DNA of 64,000 nt from Undaria pinnatifida. Lineage: Eukaryota; Sar; Phaeophyceae; Laminariales; Alariaceae. A model generated the notes under the pieces. It was not told where the DNA came from and searched no databases. It saw nothing but the letters and a program-made list of their open reading frames with translations. The stretch covers positions 10,635,219-10,699,218 of the forward strand of contig JABAKD010000014.1 of the NCBI GenBank assembly GCA_012845835.1, in the 5' to 3' direction. The position numbers and the translations under genes were made by a program. Shown here one piece after another: positions 51,901 to 57,900 of the stretch. Each line of letters starts with the position of its first letter. Within the stretch, counting starts at the first letter, position 1.

Positions 51901-54900
51901 GGCAGCACATAACTAACAAGCGTGTGTCGTGGGTTCGAAACTCATCGGCTTCATATCTGTTATTTTTGAGCGTGCGCGCTGGGGACGTTGTGCATAGTTA
52001 TGATAGTGTATTCCTAAACACTACTGTAGTGCGTGGCGAGGGGAGAGCCCTGGAGATCCCTGTTTCGAAGTCGACGAGAATCAATTAAAGAGCTCGAAAA
52101 CATATATTTTCTTGGTTGTGTAGCACTTCTCACTGAACTACTGAGTCACCCAGTAGCTTGGTGGGCAGTGCTATGTTACCAACAGGTTCAAGATCGATCA
52201 CTCACAAAACAGAACATTCCCTTAAAAATATTTTCCCGGCATTGGAGCACCGCGGCTATCTGCCTCATGTGCTAAGCATGCCACAAGCAAGGACAGCAGT
52301 AGGGCGTGTGAAGCCGGTGTCAGCAGCGTTAGAAGGGGGAAAATTGTGTCGCCCGTCCCTTGCGTATTTGTTTTCCCGGTGTCATACATAACGCTGCGAC
52401 GATCTGCCTCGTGCGTCGCAGACGCCGCAAGCAAGGGCGGCAGGGAGTGCGAAGCCTTTGCCTACGTCAGCAACCCTAAAAAGGATAACTTATGTCGCCC
52501 GTCCCTTGCGTTTTTTTCCCTGGATGTTGCATATAGCACTGAGATTATCTGCTCCATGTACGAAAAAAACTTTTCAGACAGATTACGTTTAACCCTTCTC
52601 CGACTCTTGCAGTTGAGTAATTTCCGCAATGGCCTACTTCCGAGAAATCTATCTCCATATCAGGCGCGCAGTACTAAAGGTTCACTTGTGTCGCCCTGCC
52701 CTTGCCTTTCCAACGTGTATCGTTTTTTCGGTGTTGCAGCACTGCGACTATCTACCGCACGTGCCAAACATGCCGCAGGCGAGGGCGGTTGGTCGTGTGA
52801 AGCCGAGGTCAGCAGCGGAGGACTGGTTTGCGGTCGGGTTCGATCCTTGGTCAGCCGGTCGAGAGCCTCTCAGCGCCGAATTCATACCTACTCTCAGCAT
52901 CAAACAGGCGAGTGATATATTGGTGGCTTGAGTACGAGAATTAATACTTGAAGGGGGTATTAAGTAGGATGTATACCCTGGAGATACCCGGGACATACCC
53001 GGATACTTTCGTAACAATCAGGTTTTGATTCGGTCCTTGGTCAGCTGGTCGAGAGCCCCTCAGCGCCGAATTCACACCTACTCTCAGCATCAGGCGGGTG
53101 GGTGGGTTTCATGGTGGCTTGAGTACGAGGATGCACATTCCAAGGGAACGTTAATAATAGTAGCGTATGTACTCTGGAGATACCGAGTGAGTGTGTACAA
53201 TGTCCCGGATATGATCATAGCAATCAGGTTTTTATTCGATCCTTGGTTCGAGAGCCGACAACCTCTCAGCGCCGAAAAGGTGAATGTCTTGCTCTTGCAC
53301 CACTTGATATACGATTTTTCTCTAAACCAAAGTATATTTTAGTGGGCAACTCTGAAGGGGCTACATATGGGCATGCAAACTCTATCTTAGCTGCCAAACA
53401 GCAGCTCCCTGATTGATTCTTACTGGCGCCACTTGATAAACAGGACATGTTCGTGGATAAAGTCCGTCTTGAAATGTTGAGACGTTAACGTGACTTCCAT
53501 AGCATGAATGGAGTTGCTCTCGAACTGTGATTGTTGGTCTGGCGCGTGCCGTCAATTGAAGATTGCACGTCGTATACAGAGTTCCATTATGTTGTACCAT
53601 ACCTATATCTATGATGTTTTACCCCTGTGCATAAGAGTGCATAGATCAAGCAAAAGGAGCAGAGAGAGAGAGAGAGAGATGAAACTCACCGCACAGCCAA
53701 TACGTCCGTCTCCAAGCTTGACAAAAAATTCGCCTGTATTGTGGTTGATTGAGCAGGAAGATCTCGGTGCTGACGAAGAAGGAGGGGGGATCTCGACCGT
53801 CCCGCAGGCTGGATATCTGGAACTTAAAGACTCTGCGGGACACGCGGAGATGGCCATTGTGTCCGCAGAAGAGGTGAGAGCGAGCAGCCATCACGTTTCG
53901 TCCGATCCCGCAGCTAAACCTGTGGGACTTAAAATATAACTTTGTCTGTAAAGGCAAGAAAACAAAGAAACGGGCAAAGTTATTCTTGTTGTGTATCAAA
54001 GAGAGAATGAGGCATGTCTGTGTCGGGAACCAGGGTCATAGGGGATTGTGGAAAAGGGAAACGAGCACCCCAGGACCAGTCTCGGGTGGAGGTCGTCGCG
54101 TGCAGGCTAGCAAAGGCACGCCGAGCGTAAGCGACTTAAAGGGGGAAGCACGACGGAAAAAAGCGACGTTTATACCATCGGTGGCACAAATTAACCCACG
54201 CTGCTGAGTGAAGTAGGGGGTATGTCCGGACCTTAATGTGAAGAGCTGCATCATGCACACGCAGCGTGGTGACATGCTCGATCTTTCCGGGCTGGTGACA
54301 AGAACGCCTCTCTAGCTTTGTTTATCGTTTTTTTGCGGACTCCAAACTCCGAAGAGGTAAATAGGGTCATGCGAATGGCGTAGCAGCGCGCCTCTTTTCG
54401 GCGCATCGTAGTACCGCGCTTTCGGATACGTTACTTCTTGCTGTTTATACCCCCCCGCTTTGTTCTGCTTTGTGCTATTCCACCACCCTCCTACGAATTA
54501 AGACCATGCACAATAACCCCCCCCCCCCCCCCCCCCGCGCCCCTCCCGCATCAATATCGTTTCTCCGAAACATTTTCCAGGAGCAAGTTCAGTGCCCCAC
54601 TTTTAGAACAGCACCCGTTCTCAGCGACAGAGTACTTGAAAATAGAGTGGATTTGTTTTGCCGTGGTCAAAGTTTTAACGCACACCATTGCGGCAAACAT
54701 GCTCTTGCCCCGCCGCGTTTAACTGTCTTGTCACGCGGCCGCCGCCTCTCATAGGAGACGATGACTGCGCTCCTCCTATCTTGCGCTATGCCCCCTCCCC
54801 CCCCCTTAAAAAATATGTAATAGTTGGCCTCGGTTGGCACCGGCGCTGTAAAACATTACATTATGTTGGGGTTGGCGTTGGTTGGCAACGACGCTGTAAA

Positions 54901-57900
54901 GCATGCCAATCACTGCGTGAGCTAGACAACCAAGGTACCGTTTTTCTTTTGCGGTCACCATGATGGTTATCGAGTTAGATCCTATTGTGCGGGGCGAAAA
55001 ACCCTAACCCCGCACCAGGGGTTTGATCGCATCACGTAGTGTGAATGTGGTAAGGCACCCACGAGGCAGTCACATGATAATACCCATTGCTGTCTCTGGA
55101 GTGGCAACACCAGAAAACAAAGTAACTCATTGGCGCTGTCATCCTTAAGCAAGAAAATAGGCACAAGGTGCCGAAGTCCGTCTTACGAGCGGTTCTTGGA
55201 AGGATGCAGTTCACCCTTCATGCGACTCGCCGACCACCTCACGGCGCTTCGCGATTGGTGCAAGCAATGTCTTGCCTGGTTGGTGAAAACCCGGCGCGCT
55301 CCGTCCTGGCATAGTAGGAATGCGAGGGTCGATGGAAATACGTCTACGGCCATGCACAAACTGAGTACACCCCTCCCCCCCCGGACATGCTCGGAGCCGG
55401 CATTGCCGGGATGCGGGAGTCTATGGTCTTAAAACTACCACCATGCATTGTATGATGACATGATGACACTCCCTCCCCCCCCGCCCGCCGCATCATTGTT
55501 ATTCCTAAACATGTCCAAGAACCAAGTTCACCCTTAGCCTTAGCCCGAACCTCTTTAGAACTGCAACTCTTTTTTCGAGACAACCTACTTGGAGTTAGAG
55601 TGGGAGCCTTTTTGAAGTGGTCGAAGGGTAAAACCTTAAATCTTAGCCACTGCGGCAAACGTACCCTTGCGCCCCCGTGGCTAGCTTTTCTGTCCACGTG
55701 GCTGCGGCCTCTGTCACAGAAAGCTGGCTATGCTCCTTCTATCTTGTGCTATTCCACCCCCTCGAGTGCACCCGCCCCCCCGCCCCTGCACCAACGCCGT
55801 TCCTCGAAAACATGTTCCAGAACCAAGTTCGCCCGTCACCTTGACTTTAAACACTACGGCAAATGCTCCCTTGCACTTCCACGTTTAACTTTCTGGCCAC
55901 GTGACTTCGCTCTCTGTCCATTACAGGCGAAGATGGCGTCCGACTTTGAGCAAATCTCGAGCTGGGCGCGGCATGCTCGCTACTCGGACGTGGAGACGGC
56001 AATGAACCAGGTGTGCACAACAATGCGTTTTGCCTCGTACTGCAGTAACGGGTCCCAGACATTCACCTCAACGGGTCTACGACAATGATATACGTGTGTG
56101 TGTTTGTTGGCAAATATGCGTCACCCTCCCTGAACATTACAACCTCTCGCTACGTTGACGTCGACAATGTGTTTTGCCTGCTATTGGCCGTCCTGGACAA
56201 CACAACTTACGACTATTCTTATGGTCACCATCCGACGATGTGGAGCATGTCATAAGACCTTCAGCGTCCATCACTCATAGAAATTCCCACCAACTAGAAT
56301 AAAAAGAGGGGTATTCACGGGTCATAATCCCGGCCCGCGGGCCGGATCAGGAGGTATTTCTAAAACCGTCGGGTCGAGTTGAGCTGGGTCAGGAGTGTGT
56401 TGGAAATCTCACGGGTCGGACCGCGTCTGGTCTGGAGGTTTTCGAATCTCACGGGTCAGGGTGACCAGACCCTGACCCAGTCCAACCCCCGAGAGGTGAT
56501 CTGACACGTGAAAAGCCCTGAACGAAAGCCATTCAGGCACAGCTAACCCTTCAACCGCTCTCTACAATGACGTCGAGATTGCAATGAACCAAGTACGTAC
56601 GACCATGTATTTTGCGTGCTAAAAAACTGTCCCAGCTGGTCAACCCCATGGCTTTGCGACACCGAAGTACGTGTGGTGTTTTGTATGAGCGGAGTGCGTC
56701 GTTGTCCTGATCATTAACGCTAAGAATTGTGTAAAGAACTGTTAACGCCAGAAGCAGTTCGATAGATAATAGGCGCAGCGAACGTTGATTCCAACAAAAA
56801 GCGTGGATGATAGGGATCTGTTTACGAGTTTTTCGAAGTGGCTACCGTCGAAATTTTAGCACGAGCTCCCAAACGACCCGTAACGTTGGGTGTGACGATG
56901 ATGAGCAATAACTCCTAAGCTGGTTTCACGGCGAAGACGAAAGAACTCGAAGTTATCTGCAACCCGCCCGTGTTTTCGGCCAGCCAGCAATACGACATCG
57001 CGCAGTCCACTGATTTCGTGAATCCGGTCTGTAACTGTGTGTCCGCTTCTTGTCCTTCGTACACCACCCACATGAACAACAGTTTGCATCTGTCATTTCG
57101 AAAGGGTGACCAGCCTGATTAATAGGCCGCTATGCAGAAATATTGCGCCAACGCCTTGATTGATGTGTTGATGTCCGCTTCCTGCAACCCTCTTCACGCG
57201 CAATGACAACCATTTTACCGTGTGACCATGACAACCAGGCGGATTGGACGATGCCAATAGACTACCAAAACGAGCTCGGAGTGACCCTCCTCCACGTGGC
57301 TGCCCAAAACGGAAACAAGCGAATCGCCAAGCTTTGCCTCCGAAAGGGGGCCGACGTGAACAAGTGCAACAACAACGGGCAGGTCAGTAGCCACCGACAT
57401 AGTAATAGTTGTGGCGAAACGATAAAACTGTTCGTGTTGTGAAAACGCCCCAATGCCACCGGCTCATGGGTTTCACCGAGGTGCAATATTTGTGGCGGCG
57501 CGACAAAACCGTGTTTTGGTTGTGAACTTGTTGGAATGCGAACAGCTCATGCGATTCACCGGTGGTGTGACCCACAGCTACATTATAACGTGTGCCAAGC
57601 ATTCCGTATGCTCAGGCATTGTCTCACACCCGTAGGGCTGTGAAATGGTGTGCTGCGAAATCGAGATGGCGTCCTGTTCCCGAAAAACGTCCGCATATAC
57701 AACGAGCCCCGGCAAGCGCATCAAGTGTTCTCGGCCATTGCTAACCTCATTGCACTTAAAAAACGACCCCCCCCCCTCTTTTCACATCATCCGCCCCCCC
57801 CCCCCCGCTCCCAAGGGGGCTATTTCGCTCTTTATATACCCCTCTACAGTACGCGTACGGCTATGGGTAACACGCCCCATCGATCTCCCCTAGCCTTAGG

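Noticed and set aside
52346-52915. Plus ORF of 189 codons
   Set aside because: Crosses two tandem repeat sets in different phases; composition changes at repeat borders.
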